A stretch of 64,000 bases of DNA, from the NCBI GenBank assembly GCA_016169945.1, contig JADLSH010000316.1:496001-560000 (forward strand), read 5' to 3'. Position 1 is the first letter of the stretch, and each line of letters begins with the position of its first letter. A model generated the notes under the pieces. That model saw only the letters and a list, made by a program, of their open reading frames with translations. It was not told where the DNA came from and did not search any database. Made by a program: the position numbers and the translations under genes. This DNA is from Trachythela sp. YZ-2020 (taxonomy: Eukaryota; Cnidaria; Anthozoa; Malacalcyonacea; Clavulariidae). Shown in pieces: positions 1 to 11,050 of the stretch.

Positions 1-3000
1 ATTTCTCTTTATTGACTTAAAATTACAAACATTTTGAATGGAGTTTGGTATATATATGAATGTGAAGCTCTACGACAGTGTCTCTATGAACTGCCGAAAT
101 TAAACGTGTAATGGGTGCATACGATAACTACAATCAACTACAACATTCAACGGCCTCTACTTTCTGTAACTCGTCTTCGCCAACGGCGTTATGTACATAT
201 ATCATATATATTTGTCTTAATTGTAGTTTATTTACGCGTTCGTTGTTCCCAGTAAACCATTTCCGGGAAAGTTAATGCATCTTTGAAGTGGCTCAATCAA
301 GCACAATATACAACAGTCCGTACACAGACATGTAGTGACGGAGTTTCAGTTTAAAGCTATGATAATGATCTGCCTCGGCTTAATTTCAAGACTTCTTTCC
401 TAGACTTTTTGACGCGCTATATTGTGTAAATACATGTTTTTAACTCGCACTCATGCATGCTAGACGCGCACTCGTGAAAATTGCAAGCTTGATTGTTGAA
501 TCAAAATGGTGTTATATTAATTCTTACAGTAATATATCAACAACGCTTGTATAGTTCTAATAATACATAGAATCGAAATACATGTCATATATGATCTCAG
601 GAACCATTTTATGCCATAAACATAGTAGCTTAAGTAGCCCAATATACTATCTTATGCCTTATGGAAGATTTAATATAAAGCCTTTAAAAAATGTTTGCAT
701 CTGTCGTAGAGGAAGCTAAACCTTCACGTTTAAGAGCTGCTACGGCCTACGGCAATGAACAGAAATAATATATAGCTAGTACGGATTTTTCTCGGTTAAT
801 AGGCTAGGGTCACTGGGTATATATATGTTTCATACTGTCATGCTACCCTTCTAGAATAAAGTCTAATCAATCTCTTCTCAAGAATCCGACTTTATGGCAT
901 GAACGCGTATCTTCTATTTGTATATACTTTAGTAACTAATGTTAAATATAACTGAGCGCTATCTAATAAAACAATCAAGATTAAGCCTAAATTTCCTTCG
1001 ACTTTCGATACATACCTTTATCGTAGAGAAATTTAAACATTCACGTTTGAGAGCTGGCAGCAAATGGTATACATAGAGTAGGGATTTTGCTCGGAAATCT
1101 GACTTATATCACTATCTTACGCTTCACTGAATTTCAATTTCAAGGTAAATAGTCTATTTCCGCGTATTGTGTATGCAGATATTTATATGCCTATACCCCG
1201 GCGTTTGACTTCTGGGGGACTATAATCGAATGAGTGGCTTGCACATGCAAGCACAATCGGTAGCTATATTTAAACAGCCGAAGTTTCAGTTTGAAACTAG
1301 AAATGTGGTTTGATTTACATTTTAGCGAAGATTATTAATACTTTAATTAAAATAATCGCGATCGACGGAGACTGTAGTGCGAACATGCGAACATCTATCT
1401 AAAGTAAATGGCCTGTCCAAGAGTCCATAAAATATTTCCAAGAATTTACCTACTATTCTGCTCGCAATACAGAGCAACAAACGGGATTTTATTCTAAGAT
1501 GGATAGTATGGGATAATACAGAAAACGAGCACTTGTGTTCTGGGGGATAAATAGTCCTTTTACGGTCGACGAGGATCTGATCTAAAACTCCACACGAGTC
1601 AGAACACGAGTGAACACGAGTGAACACGAATGAACACGAGTGAACACGAGTGAACACGAATGAACACGAATGAACACGAATGAACACAAGTGAACACGAG
1701 TGGAACACGGGTGAACACGAATGAAATACAACTAAAAATGCCATTTAGGTTCTATAGATATTTAGTAAACAGGAAATAAACCCTAATTACTCAGTTATTT
1801 ATTGAAAAACACTTGGAAATGTTAATTTATTGCGTGCTGCCGCTCAGCTGCAGTGTTCTACTCGGGATTTATTACAAGCGTTTTCTTTGGGCTAAACGAC
1901 AGTGGACTACACAACTATTTGGAGTAATATTAATAACGTTAATTGTTAGCCAAACGCAAGCCATTTATGGAAATATAATGTACATTGACCATTTCACTTT
2001 TCAGTCCCGTGAGTCCACGTTGTGTTATTGCTAATTATCATTTGAATAAAAATGCTTTCATCCATTTACCATAGACCAAGACTTGCCCAAATGTCCCCAC
2101 CCACTATAAATTTTTTCTAAGGCAATAGACCCATTCAACTTCTCCCTTGTTTAGTGTTGTTTGCTTACATATTTCAAATTATGCGACAACACCTTTTTGA
2201 AATTAAACGACATACAGATATGAATGAAAGAAAGCATTTTAATTCAAATGATAGTTAGCAATAACAGAACATGGACTGAAAAGTGAAATGGTCAATGTAC
2301 ATTATATATTTCCATAAATGGCTTGCGTTTGGCTATAACAGTTAACGTTATTAATATTACAATTAATTGACAATATTCGCCTTTAAATAGCACCTAAATT
2401 AAATCATATACTTAAATTTTTTTATTTATCTATTTAATTCGCCATTTCGCCTTGTACATCTTGTACATATTACATAGTGGCTATCATGGCAGGGAATCCG
2501 CAACAGCGTAATTGCCAATTACTGCGGGCCCAAAAAATACTTGTGCAGTCCACTGTCGTTTAGCCCAGAGTCAGAGAAAATGCTTCTAATAAATCCCGAG
2601 TAGAACACTGAGCAGCATCACGCAATAAATTAACGTTTCCAAGCCTTTTTCAATAAATGACTGGAAATTTGGGGTTTTATTTCCTGATTCCTATATATTT
2701 ATAATTCCTAAATGGCATTTTTAGTTGTATTTCATTCGTGTTCCACTTGTGTTCACTCGTGTTCACTCGTGTTCACTCGTGTTCACTCGTGTTCACTCGT
2801 GTTCACTCGTGTTCCACTCGTGTTCATTCGTGTTCACTCGTGTTCATTCGTGTTCACTCGTGTTCACTCGTGTTCACTCGTGTTCACTCGTGTTCACTCG
2901 TGTTCTGACTCGTGTGGAGTTTTAGATCAGATCGTCGACGAGTGGCATTCTATTCTGGCACACAGAGCAAATTAACATTGCATAATCATTCTCTATTTCT

Positions 3001-3402
3001 TACTGTTACATATCGTATGTGAATGAAATTAAAGCTCATTGTAAAATAGTTTAGAGTTCCTGATTTTTATGTCACACACACTAATTATTGAAAGTGGCAA
3101 TCTGGATTTTAATCCAGATGTGTCTTAATTTGGACTGTGTCTTTGCCTCCCACTTTAACTGTGATTTGTTCTCCATTGAAAAGTCCATTTAATTCAATAT
3201 GAACCCTATAATTATGTATCCAGCAGGATTGTAAAGGAACCCGAATAGGCAAATGACACATATCTAAATACAATAAGATTACTAATGTCCGAAAACATCG
3301 ACAACGTTTGAAGTTCTGATAATACATTAAAATATACATGACATATGATCTAAGAAATCACTTTATAATGTTACAAATTAAATAGTGTACTTCGACAACG
3401 AG
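1..3402. repeat. Long non-coding dispersed repeat, copy A (interrupted)
   Basis: This stretch is a copy of a long repeat that recurs at 14529-16415 and 37244-39360. The match to copy B starts near 215 and is nearly base for base to about 1573. It resumes at 2943 and ends near 3402. Against copy C the homology reaches back to the left edge of the window. No convincing reading frame is conserved between copies, so it does not look protein-coding. The interruption at 1574-2933 is a later insertion. In copies B and C a papain-fold gene or pseudogene precedes the repeat, so another paralogue may lie just left of the window. Confidence 0.85.
1574..2933. mobile_element. Foldback DNA transposon with minisatellite-bearing inverted arms
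   Basis: The element begins GATCTGATCTAAAACTCC and ends with its reverse complement. It is flanked by a perfect 9-bp duplication, GTCGACGAG (1565-1573 and 2934-2942). The unoccupied site is present once at about 15881-15889 in repeat copy B, which proves insertion. Just inside each end lies an array of a roughly 10-bp unit (CGAGTGAACA and its complement) at about 1590-1725 and 2740-2915. The inverted homology continues inward: about 1740-2030 pairs with 2265-2715. The arms are therefore several hundred bases long with a short centre. Open frames inside are by-products of the minisatellite. A 9-bp duplication with long structured arms fits foldback or Mutator-like (Rehavkus-type) elements. No transposase is present, so it is non-autonomous. 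Confidence 0.92.
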
Positions 3403-5070
3403 TGTAAAACTCCATTCACATGCGTGTTTAATATCTTAAGCGACCATTCATATATTTTCTTGCTCTCTATACACGTGGGTTTCACCAAGTATATGACAGT
3501 ACAGCACTTGGTGGTCAACTAGAAACGGAAAGACAGTTGTCGGTGAAACAAACTGATATTCTACCCACGCAAAATATATTAATCGGTTTACTGAAGTGGG
3601 TTTGTGCCAATCACCCTGATACTTACAGCTGAGAGCTAAGCTGAATTACGAAGGACGCAGCTCGACTTGACCGAGTCGAAGGCTTATTAAAGGCGCCTCT
3701 ACCTGCCACCGTATGACTCATTTCTGATCATAGAGCACAGCTACGATAGATGGGTTTGTTTAGGGCTTAACCAAACCCACCCCGTGAAGACTGACTCTTG
3801 CACATAAGCGTCCTGGTCGGCACCCAGAATCGAACCCTTGCTTTAGCATGGGTCAAATTCTTTGATTTTGTCACTATATCTGCCGTGTCAGTGACTAGGA
3901 ATTTGTGGTATAAGCTAATGTTATCGAGAACTCTCTAACATCTCGTTGACCATTCAAAAACACACTTAAAATGAATATGTATTTGTACATATTATGGGAG
4001 AATTAATGTAGTCTAATTATATACAAGACGCCAAAATTTCATACAATTAATAGTGAATGATAGAAATATTTGTCGTCTAACACCAATCTTTCTATCTTCT
4101 TAAAAACCTTAGGCGATATATCACACGCATTCATTTATGCCAATGGATCTACGTTATGTAGTTGTCTGATTGTTTCGCCTCAATCGCATGTGAGAAGAGT
4201 GTTTCCAGTTTGACTTACCAAACACCCAAGTTTTCTCCGACTACGATACTGTCCCTGGAATCCTCCTGCAATAACAATAGACCAATAGGTTGTGATTCCG
4301 GCTAACTGAGTAAGGCTTCCCGGAATTCTATATGCGGACGAATTTAGAAATGAAATGAAAATATAGCTAAACGATGTCAATTAAAATAAGTAATAATATT
4401 AAAATATATGGTCCTATGTGGCATGATGAAAGCGTGATATCGTTTAAGTTCCCGTTTTAGTGACACAAGCGAACTAAAACTTTAATTGTATGCGTTAACG
4501 TTTAGCCCCATGCTGATAAAGGAAGCTAATTGATTACGAAGGACGCAGTCTTATTAAAGTCGCCTCTGGCAGCCACTGTATGCCCCATGTCTGATCAGGG
4601 AGCACAGCTACGATCGAAGGGATAGTTTGTGGATTATCCAAACCCACCCTGTCAACATTCCCTGTGGGAGGAAACCGTAGTACCCGGAGAGACCCCACGA
4701 CATTGAGTAGAGCGTTGACTCACACTTTTCACATAATTGTCATTATTGCAATTAAAATATATAAATATACTTATAAACACATTCACGAAATAGATTTTAC
4801 TATATTGGCTTTTAAGCGGCACAATTAAAATACATTTGTACATTTCATGACAAATGTGCTTTAGGGCTGGTACTAAGGTCAATGAATTTAAGTATTGTAT
4901 TTGGAAAATTAGGGCATTTCACTAATTTTGTAATAGCATGTCATGTGATCATGAATAATTATATATTCTTACGTTACAATCCAAAGTGGTTGCAGCTGAA
5001 ACAGTTCTGTTCAAGCGCTACGCCATAACGCTTTGGCATTGTAATCTTTCAAAAACTCAGTTATGTAATC
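3403..5070. other. Intergenic with two related SINE-like fragments
   Basis: No gene is visible. Two related segments, about 3625-3860 and 4505-4640, share blocks such as ATTACGAAGGACGCAG and GAGCACAGCTACGAT, so they are copies of one short interspersed repeat. The first contains AGAATCGAACCC, the complement of a tRNA-type B box. The second continues into GAGGAAACCGTAGTACCCGG, a motif recurrent in animal short repeats. The rest is AT-rich without recognisable structure. Confidence 0.5.
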
Positions 5071-5079
5071 GCTATTTGA

Positions 5080-5124
5080 GGGAAATCCCGCAAGCCAGGA
5101 CCTATTGGGCTATGTGTATAAATA
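5080..5124 (+). promoter_or_regulatory. Kappa-B site and TATA box of the IL-17-like gene
   Basis: GGGAAATCCC at 5080-5089 is a perfect palindromic match to the NF-kappa-B consensus GGGRNWYYCC. TATAAATA follows at 5117-5124. The TATA box would place transcription start near 5150, about 80 bases before the chosen ATG at 5228. Order and spacing are those of an inducible immune promoter. Function is inferred; single kappa-B matches occur by chance, but one placed 27 bp before a clean TATA box in front of a cytokine gene is notable. Confidence 0.6.
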
Positions 5125-5227
5125 TGGTTGTCAGATTACCATCGAACGAGTTAGCTGAAAACATCAGCCAGAAAAGGAGGAAAACGAAAGCAAGATATCG
5201 TCACTCTTTAACAACGACGAGGAGAAG

Positions 5228-5831
5228 ATGAATTTGAAATTTATTACTTGCATGGTGTGTATACTTTCATATACTGTAATAGTAATAGTTTTATCAAAAT
5301 AGAACTGCATGTTTTTAGTTCGAAAATTGTCATATTTAAAATCTTAAGCTTGTGCTATGTCGAGCAAGATGGCCAAAATTTTGATTTACTGAAAACTTTA
5401 AAAAAACCCTCAAAATTTGATGGTTATAGTATTTTTATGATCTAGCATAACCCCTTTTTCAACATTTTCAGCTGTGTGTGCTTTTCGTCCACCTATTGCT
5501 GGAGCAATGTAGTTCTCTACCAGTGAATTGTCCCTCAGAAAAAGAAATCAGGAAACGTTACATGTTAGTAAGCAAAAAACGTTATCGTATATCAGCGCCT
5601 AAATATGGAAATGAAGTTTCTTCAAGTAAATGCCCTTGGACATGGCAAGTAAATATGGATAATACCCGTTTTCCAAGGGAAATTGTTTATGCTAAATGTG
5701 GAAGCGCCTGTGATAAATGGTACTGCAGACCTGTGAAATATAGTCTGCTAGTGTTACATAGAAAAAACGGCGCAGGAGAATGGAAGTTCATCAATAGGAG
5801 AATTACGGTGGCTTATGTTTACACCAAGTAA
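5228..5831 (+). CDS. Secreted IL-17-like cytokine, two exons
   Basis: Exon 1 (5228-5254) and exon 2 (5472-5831) are joined by an ATG|GTGTGT donor and a pyrimidine-rich TTTTCAG acceptor, in phase 0, giving 128 residues. The start is chosen because the join makes a clean signal peptide: a basic N terminus, then a hydrophobic core at about residues 10-19, with cleavage near 22-25. The body carries the IL-17 core: CPW at 63-65, then a stretch with D72, R75, F76 and P77 leading to A83-K84-C85, then C89 and C94, and a beta-rich C terminus (SLLVLHRK, W113, RRITVAYVYTK). In known IL-17 ligands the pair at C85/C89 bonds to a final C-x-C. Here those two positions are Y124 and Y126, each one G-to-A transition from cysteine. 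AATAAA occurs at 6033-6038. IL-17 ligands act as secreted dimers on SEFIR-domain receptors. The family call is strong; the intron is inferred. Confidence 0.82.
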
Positions 5832-6659
5832 TATGGAAACTGTCGAGATTATATGGATGGTATTTAAAAATCTTTGTAATAATTCATGCACATTTTAGAA
5901 CATTCGCATTAGGCGTTTTATTAGTATACTATTAGGTAGTACCATGGTTTACAGTACAATTTGGAAAATAGCAAGACCCATGTCAAAAGCTGACTCGGGT
6001 CCCGAATCGTATATATCCAGTCGTCTTATAGCAATAAAAAACTACTACACATAAGCGCATATATATATATAGCTCAGTGGACTAAGGTGTGTGATGCATG
6101 ATTGGAACTTCATCATTCCCACCATGCATCACCTCATTTCGTCCACAAATAACTTCCTAAAATCGGGCTTGGGTAGTTGAAAATTCGATACAAATTGGGT
6201 ACGATCCAATTTGAATTATCTAAAAAACACAAGTACTTGCTTTTTCAAATTTCAGATGTGTTGTATACTATTTAACAATTAGATTATGAGCTCAAGATTT
6301 CTATGAGGTGCAGATAGTTGATGAGGGCGAAGCCCGAATGAACTATCATCTCATAGAAATCGAGAGCGAATAATCTAATTGTTTTAGTAGAAACCAGCAA
6401 GGAAACAGTATTTCAAAACGTTTTTCATAATTTATTGAAATAAATTCGTTAAAAATCGCGCCGAGGAGATGGCTGTTTCGCTACTCGCTATCTATCGACA
6501 ATTAGATAGCGAGTAGCGTAGCCAATCAAATTACAGCATTTGCAATAGTGTACTAGTATGATTCTACTAATATCTATTATATATGTTATAATAATTTATA
6601 TGAACAATATTCCTCGTGTATTTATTATATATATTTATATACTGTTCGTAATATTTATT
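5832..6659. repeat. Intergenic with hairpin MITE and short palindrome
   Basis: 6274-6383 is a long imperfect hairpin. The arms begin AACAATTAGATTAT and end with the complement, and the tip is GGGCGAAGCCC. A smaller perfect hairpin lies at 6479-6518 (arms CGCTACTCGCTATCTA). Both look like non-autonomous hairpin elements. No gene is seen between the cytokine and the LINE. Confidence 0.65.
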
Positions 6660-8547
6660 CACGCATCATCAATACAGCATATGTTCCAACATAAGCCAGC
6701 CTAATTTTTCTAAAATTTCCGCAGATCTAATATCATGACCAGAACGTGTGATAATTCGCCCAGCACGGTTTTGCAATTTCTGAAGTTTCTCCTTAGAACC
6801 TTTATTACAGTTATCCCATACCGTACCGATGAACAGTAGTCGAAATGCGGTTGTATAATTGCATAATATACTTTCTTTAATGCGTCTACTGGGACAAAAT
6901 CACGGATTTGTCTCAAGGCACTAAGGCCGCTCTTTACCTTCTTAACAGTATTACTTATATGGTCATGCCAGCTAAGACATTCATCAACGGTAACACCTAG
7001 AATTTTCTTGTGTTTAACTCTTTTCAGTTTAACATTTCCTATGAATAATGACGGTTCCCTACTTAAGTTTCTAATTCGTTGGACTGAGCCAATGATCATA
7101 TAATTATTCGCTTTTGACAATATTGAGACTAAGACGATTTGCTCTCAGCCAAATGCACAAGACAGCCCGGAAGATCATTAATGAAGATCAGAAACAGCAG
7201 CGGGCCTAGTATCGGGCCTGGATTTGAAAGGACCCCATTCATAAAGCATTTTTGGCTCCTATTAGAAAGATATGATTGGATCCATTTTAATTCATCACCA
7301 ATAAATCCGTAATAGACGTAATACTGCAATTTATTCAACAAGATAGTGTGGTACACAGTATCGAAGGCTTTCTTAAGGTCAACCAAGACAGCTATGTTCA
7401 GGTTCCCGGCTTCGTCCATGTTATTGAGCCAAAACATGGTATCTTTATGTAAAGCCGTCAAAGTAGAGTGTCGAGGTCTGAAACCCGACTGATTTTGTGA
7501 CAATAAGTTATTATCACTTAAATATTCATAGAATTGTTTAAAAACGATTTTCTCAAAAACTTTAGCTATTACTGACAATACAGATATTGGTCTATCATTA
7601 TTTGTATCCGATCGTTCTCTGCTCTTAAAAATTGGGGCTACCCTTGCACTTTTTAGGTCATCAGGAAAGATACCACTTATTAAAGATTTATTAAAAATAA
7701 TTGAAAGAGACTCGGATATGATACCTGCAACGCCCTTGATCACGTTACATGGTATTTTATCTAGGCCAGATGCCTTTTTAGATAGGATATCCCTTATAGC
7801 AGCCGCAACCTGACCAGCACTAATGTGCTTAAAATTGAATTTACTTGTACTTTGATTCACATAAGTGCAAGGATTTAAAGTTGTACTCGGAATCTCACGG
7901 GCGAGGTCCGGTCCCAATTTAATAAAATGTTCGTTAAAGTTTTCAGCTATAAGTTTCTTATCACTTATAATACCCAATTCGTTTTTTAAAATATTTACAT
8001 TAGTCCCTTTTATAGGTCTATTCAAAAGGTTATTTAGCAATTTCCACGTTTTTTTGGTGTTGCCTTTATTCGCCTCAAGGTTTTGAACAAAGTAATTTCT
8101 TTTGCATGTTTTTAGCTTATTATTAACCTTGTTCCTCAGTTTACGGTATTCAATCCAGTTTGCTTCAGAACGATTTTTGACAGTGTGCTTTTTTAAATAA
8201 TCCCTACGAAACATCATGTCTCTAATATCGGATGTAATCGACGGGGCATCACGATTTCTAACTCCTTTAGTTCTAATTGGCGCATGAGTATCCAAAACTC
8301 TATTAAAAAAAGCCTTCCACATTCGCCACATTTCATTAGGATCATGAAATCTGTTCAACAGTTCCCATGGTATTTTTTGTAAATCTTCTGCAAATGCATT
8401 CATGTCAAAGGTTTTATAATTACGGGTCTCAATAATCCTAGGTCGCTCGCGTGGTATTATCATACGACGCACTGCATATATCAATGTTGACTTAATTTTA
8501 CTCGAGAATACTGACGTGGAAATAGAACGTAGAATGCGGCAGAGCAA
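6660..8547 (-). mobile_element. CR1/jockey-like LINE, copy 1, reverse transcriptase dead
   Basis: The minus strand encodes the second ORF of a non-LTR retrotransposon. The main frame (8547 to 7129) has the pre-RT linker, RT fingers (GLDKIPCNVIKG), the GFRPRHSTLTALH block, motif A (VLVDLKKAFDTV) and a motif B region ending GPLLFLIFINDLP. The next expected block, with the catalytic Y/F-A-D-D, is missing: LPGCLVHLAE runs straight into ANRLSLNIVKSE in another frame. The downstream part (7120 to 6710) keeps the post-RT motif (ILGVTVDECLSWHDHI) and thumb. An internal deletion and frameshifts make it non-functional. The upstream endonuclease is absent. The same element and flank recur at 16942-18209 in the same orientation, which points to segmental duplication rather than two insertions. 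Confidence 0.9.
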
Positions 8548-9316
8548 AAGTTACGAGGTTTTGCGCAGTCGTGTATGGCTATGTCATCTTACATTTGAGT
8601 ATATTGCTTTAAGAGGAAAATATATCTCTGGTTTTGCAATGTTGATTTCTTTTATTGACAATTTTTGTATCGTTTATTATACGCTTTTTAGACAGGATGT
8701 TTCGGACCACCTCGGACCGAATTAAGTAGTGTAATTTTACAATTTGCGACCAACTTTTTTGAAAAATTCACAAATGATGGGGGGGTGACACCTCTCTCCT
8801 CCGCAGAGCCTCCTTAAGTATTTACAAATAACATACATGAAGTTTCCTGAATAAAAGTGAGCGCGCGGGGAGTGATGGGAAGATTGAAATGAAGGCGAGG
8901 AGGCTCTGCCAGATAATGCAAAAAAGTATGGTTTTCGAACCAAACTTTTGTTTGACTGCTTTGACATCTTTTTAAACCTGAAATGGACGGAAATGTGGAA
9001 GAAATTGAAATAAATCTTCATAATCTGAGTATCGAAGGTCAGTGGAGTCATTTTTATAAAGAAATTTTGCAATTTAGAGGATATTTATAATTAGATGAGT
9101 GTATTCAGTCAACATATCCTCACTATTTTTCGGTGCAAATTGACAGAAGAAGATATTAATGTTGGATTCACTCCAGGAGAGTTAAGTACGCCTGAAAAGG
9201 AAAGTGGAAAACATCTCTTCAAAAACTCATTAATAATTCATAAGGAAATGAACCAATCACATCGAGAAAATAGGTCACAAGCATACATCTTTAAAACCGG
9301 TAATACACCATCAACC

Positions 9317-9416
9317 TCATCAGTATTCTTTATATAAAAAAACTCACCCTTATTAGTATTCTTTATATAAAGAATACTAATAAGGGTGAGCATTTTTATA
9401 TAAAGAATACTAATGA
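9317..9416. repeat. 100-bp near-perfect palindrome
   Basis: The sequence is symmetric about 9366/9367 (centre TTTATATAAA). The inner 48 bases, bounded by CTCACCCTTATTAG and its complement, are perfect. The outer part repeats the core AGTATTCTTTATATAAA again on each side with few mismatches. It lies inside the 8792-10731 transposon and would extrude as a cruciform. Confidence 0.85.
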
Positions 9417-9786
9417 CGCTAAAGAAAACAGTCTAATATGAACAAAACATTTTATTAGGAAAAATTGAATAACACAACAACCTTTACTGAACTCAACTCT
9501 ATTTTACTTGCTAACAAAATTAATAGTACAATTGTTGAACACAGATCTTGTAAACGATTCGCTGACCGTATTACTATCACTACCCATTGGGCGATCGCCA
9601 GGAATTGGAATGTTACACAGTATATCATCTGGAGTATCAAAGTCAAAATCATCCAAAAGAAAATCTGATTCTTTCGCATCCTCACTTGGCATTTCCTCAT
9701 TTGGCAATCCCCTCATAATTCGCTTGTCTCATTTCAGCATCCAAGGATCAAGGCCCTTCTAAACGTAGCAAATCTAAAAATATATA

Positions 9787-10305
9787 TTAAAGAAATGTTA
9801 GCTCAATTTTGTATTGAACGCAATCAATTACATTAATCACTTTATACCTCTTGTCTTTCTTGTCCAAGATCGCAATTGCACTAACTCCATTGCAGTCGCA
9901 TAATGAATGGCGCTGAATCCCACAACAAATACTATAGAGCGTTCTAGGAGGATAACATTCTCCGTCCTCTTTACACACCTCTATAACAAACTTCGTTAAT
10001 CAGAAATTGAGTGTCTCTGCCGACATGCTACACAAGTTGACATGCAAGTCTTGAATTACTGAAGTATCCACAGCTGAATTGCTTTGTTCGTTTGAAGCTT
10101 TCTTATTTAACCTTGTTGCCTGCCACTCCGAGAAGATCTTCATAGACCATTTATTAACGCTACGGGTTGACTTAGGGACAGCATTTTCGAGCATTTGCTT
10201 CTCCTCTTCGCCACTTTTAGGCTTCCTAAACGTTCGCGTCGACGCCATACCATACGCTAAAAACGCCCGAAAATCGTATTCCCACCTACTGCCTTGAATA
10301 AACAT
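9787..10305 (-). pseudogene. Decayed DUF3504 (KIAA1958/ZMYM/QRICH1-like) gene fragment
   Basis: Two adjacent minus-strand frames together resemble the DUF3504 region of KIAA1958-, ZMYM- and QRICH1-like proteins, which derives from Crypton tyrosine recombinases. The first (10305 to 10000) has the N-terminal helix block VPKSTRSVNKWSMKIFSEW. The second (9978 to 9787) has DGECYPPRTLYSICCGIQRH, a hallmark block of the family. They are separated by an in-frame TGA right after LNF, where the family usually has tryptophan, so a TGG-to-TGA change is likely. The C-terminal catalytic portion is absent. An acidic frame at 9504-9716 (DFLLDDFDFDTPDD) may be another piece. Its position inside TIRs suggests capture by the transposon or nested insertion. 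Confidence 0.65.
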
Positions 10306-10478
10306 TTAACATATGCCCCACTTAGTTCTGCCTGATCGCTCGTGAAACAAACAAATGCGCTTACGATGCCGATTATACCCAAACAACAAGCAAATTCTCC
10401 TTACATAATACAATACATGTATACATGCTTCAAATATTTACCGTGATTGCTCCCACATGGACAATCATTTTTGAAGCC

Positions 10479-10580
10479 GTTTAATAAACTCGCGAGACGT
10501 GTTTTATCAGGTCTAAAACCACTCGCGCTGCGCGCTCGTGGTTTTAAACCTGATAAAACACTTTCGCTCGTTTATTAAAC
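10479..10580. repeat. Hairpin MITE
   Basis: Inverted arms begin GTTTAATAAACTCGCGAGA and close on ACTCGCGCTGCGCGCTCGT. It has the same design as the hairpins at 6274-6383 and 56071-56222: a single foldback of about 100-150 bases with a GC-rich tip. It is nested in the 8792-10731 element. Confidence 0.7.
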
Positions 10581-10740
10581 AGTACTTAACACCCTCGAAG
10601 GTTGATATCGAACCGCCATATTTATTACATTAACTAGCAGAGGCTACTTTTATTTCGCTCTTCCCATCACTCCCTGCACGCTCACTTTTCCCTCACTAGA
10701 AACTTCATGTAAGCCTCTGCGGAGGAGAGAGGGGTGACAC

Positions 10741-11050
10741 AACCCCCCACACCCCCACTAATGTGCGCCCCTGCACTTAAGTATAATTCAAAAGAGGTAC
10801 TTCAGCTGGTGATAACAAACGCTTAGTACCTTAGTCTTTACGCAGTGGCGTTGGAATCGGGGGCACAGGGGGCACGTGTGCCCCAAGTTTACTTCAAAGA
10901 GCACTTTTCTCGAGCTAAAACAATGGCAAAAGTACCCTTTTGTAATAGAAGATGTGCCCTTAAGAAGTTTATCGTTCGACGTCGCTTGCGCCGTAATTAC
11001 GATCGGTTGTTTCATTTTTGTAAATATCTCCAGACGTGTTTATTCTCTGG
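10741..11050. repeat. hAT-type terminal remnants shared with 18456-19005
   Basis: AACCCCCCACACCCCC followed by GCGCCCCTG resembles the right end of a hAT element; compare 45431-45465. CAGTGGCGTTGGAATC at about 10844 resembles a hAT left end. The block recurs at 18456-18665 and 18929-19005, interrupted there by a hammerhead-bearing insertion. The two copies diverge at about 11045 and 19005. Confidence 0.55.

Larger units (their letters stand above)
8792..10731. mobile_element. TIR transposon with 9-bp duplication carrying a gene fragment
   Basis: The ends are CTCTCTCCTCCGCAGAG and its perfect complement. Similarity between arms continues inward for about 120 bases (shared CATGAAGTTTC and GGGAGTGATGGGAAGA). 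The flanks are GGGTGACAC at 8783-8791 and 10732-10740, a 9-bp target duplication. The unoccupied site is seen at about 18446-18455 in the duplicated LINE block (GGGTGTCAC, one base different). Duplication length suggests a Mutator-like element. Inside are a decayed DUF3504-type gene (9787-10305, minus), a 100-bp palindrome and a hairpin MITE. No transposase is recognised. Related ends occur at 20085-20832 and 59912-60750. Confidence 0.9.

Noticed and set aside
1343..1744. 133-codon minus frame and the 2712-2975 plus frames with FTRVHSCS repeats
   Set aside because: They span transposon boundaries and are translations of the CGAGTGAACA array.
1813..2034. 73-codon frame with a hydrophobic start
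   Set aside because: Lies in the inverted arm of the foldback element, and the opposite arm does not preserve it.
1590..2915. CRISPR-like arrays
   Set aside because: Units are contiguous 10-bp tandem repeats without spacers, in an animal genome.
5248..5445. Alternative small protein downstream of the cytokine exon 1
   Set aside because: It falls in the intron supported by the signal-peptide-completing splice.
6065..6120. tRNA-like AGCTCAGTGGACTAAGG
   Set aside because: No matching acceptor stem or B box downstream; chance similarity.
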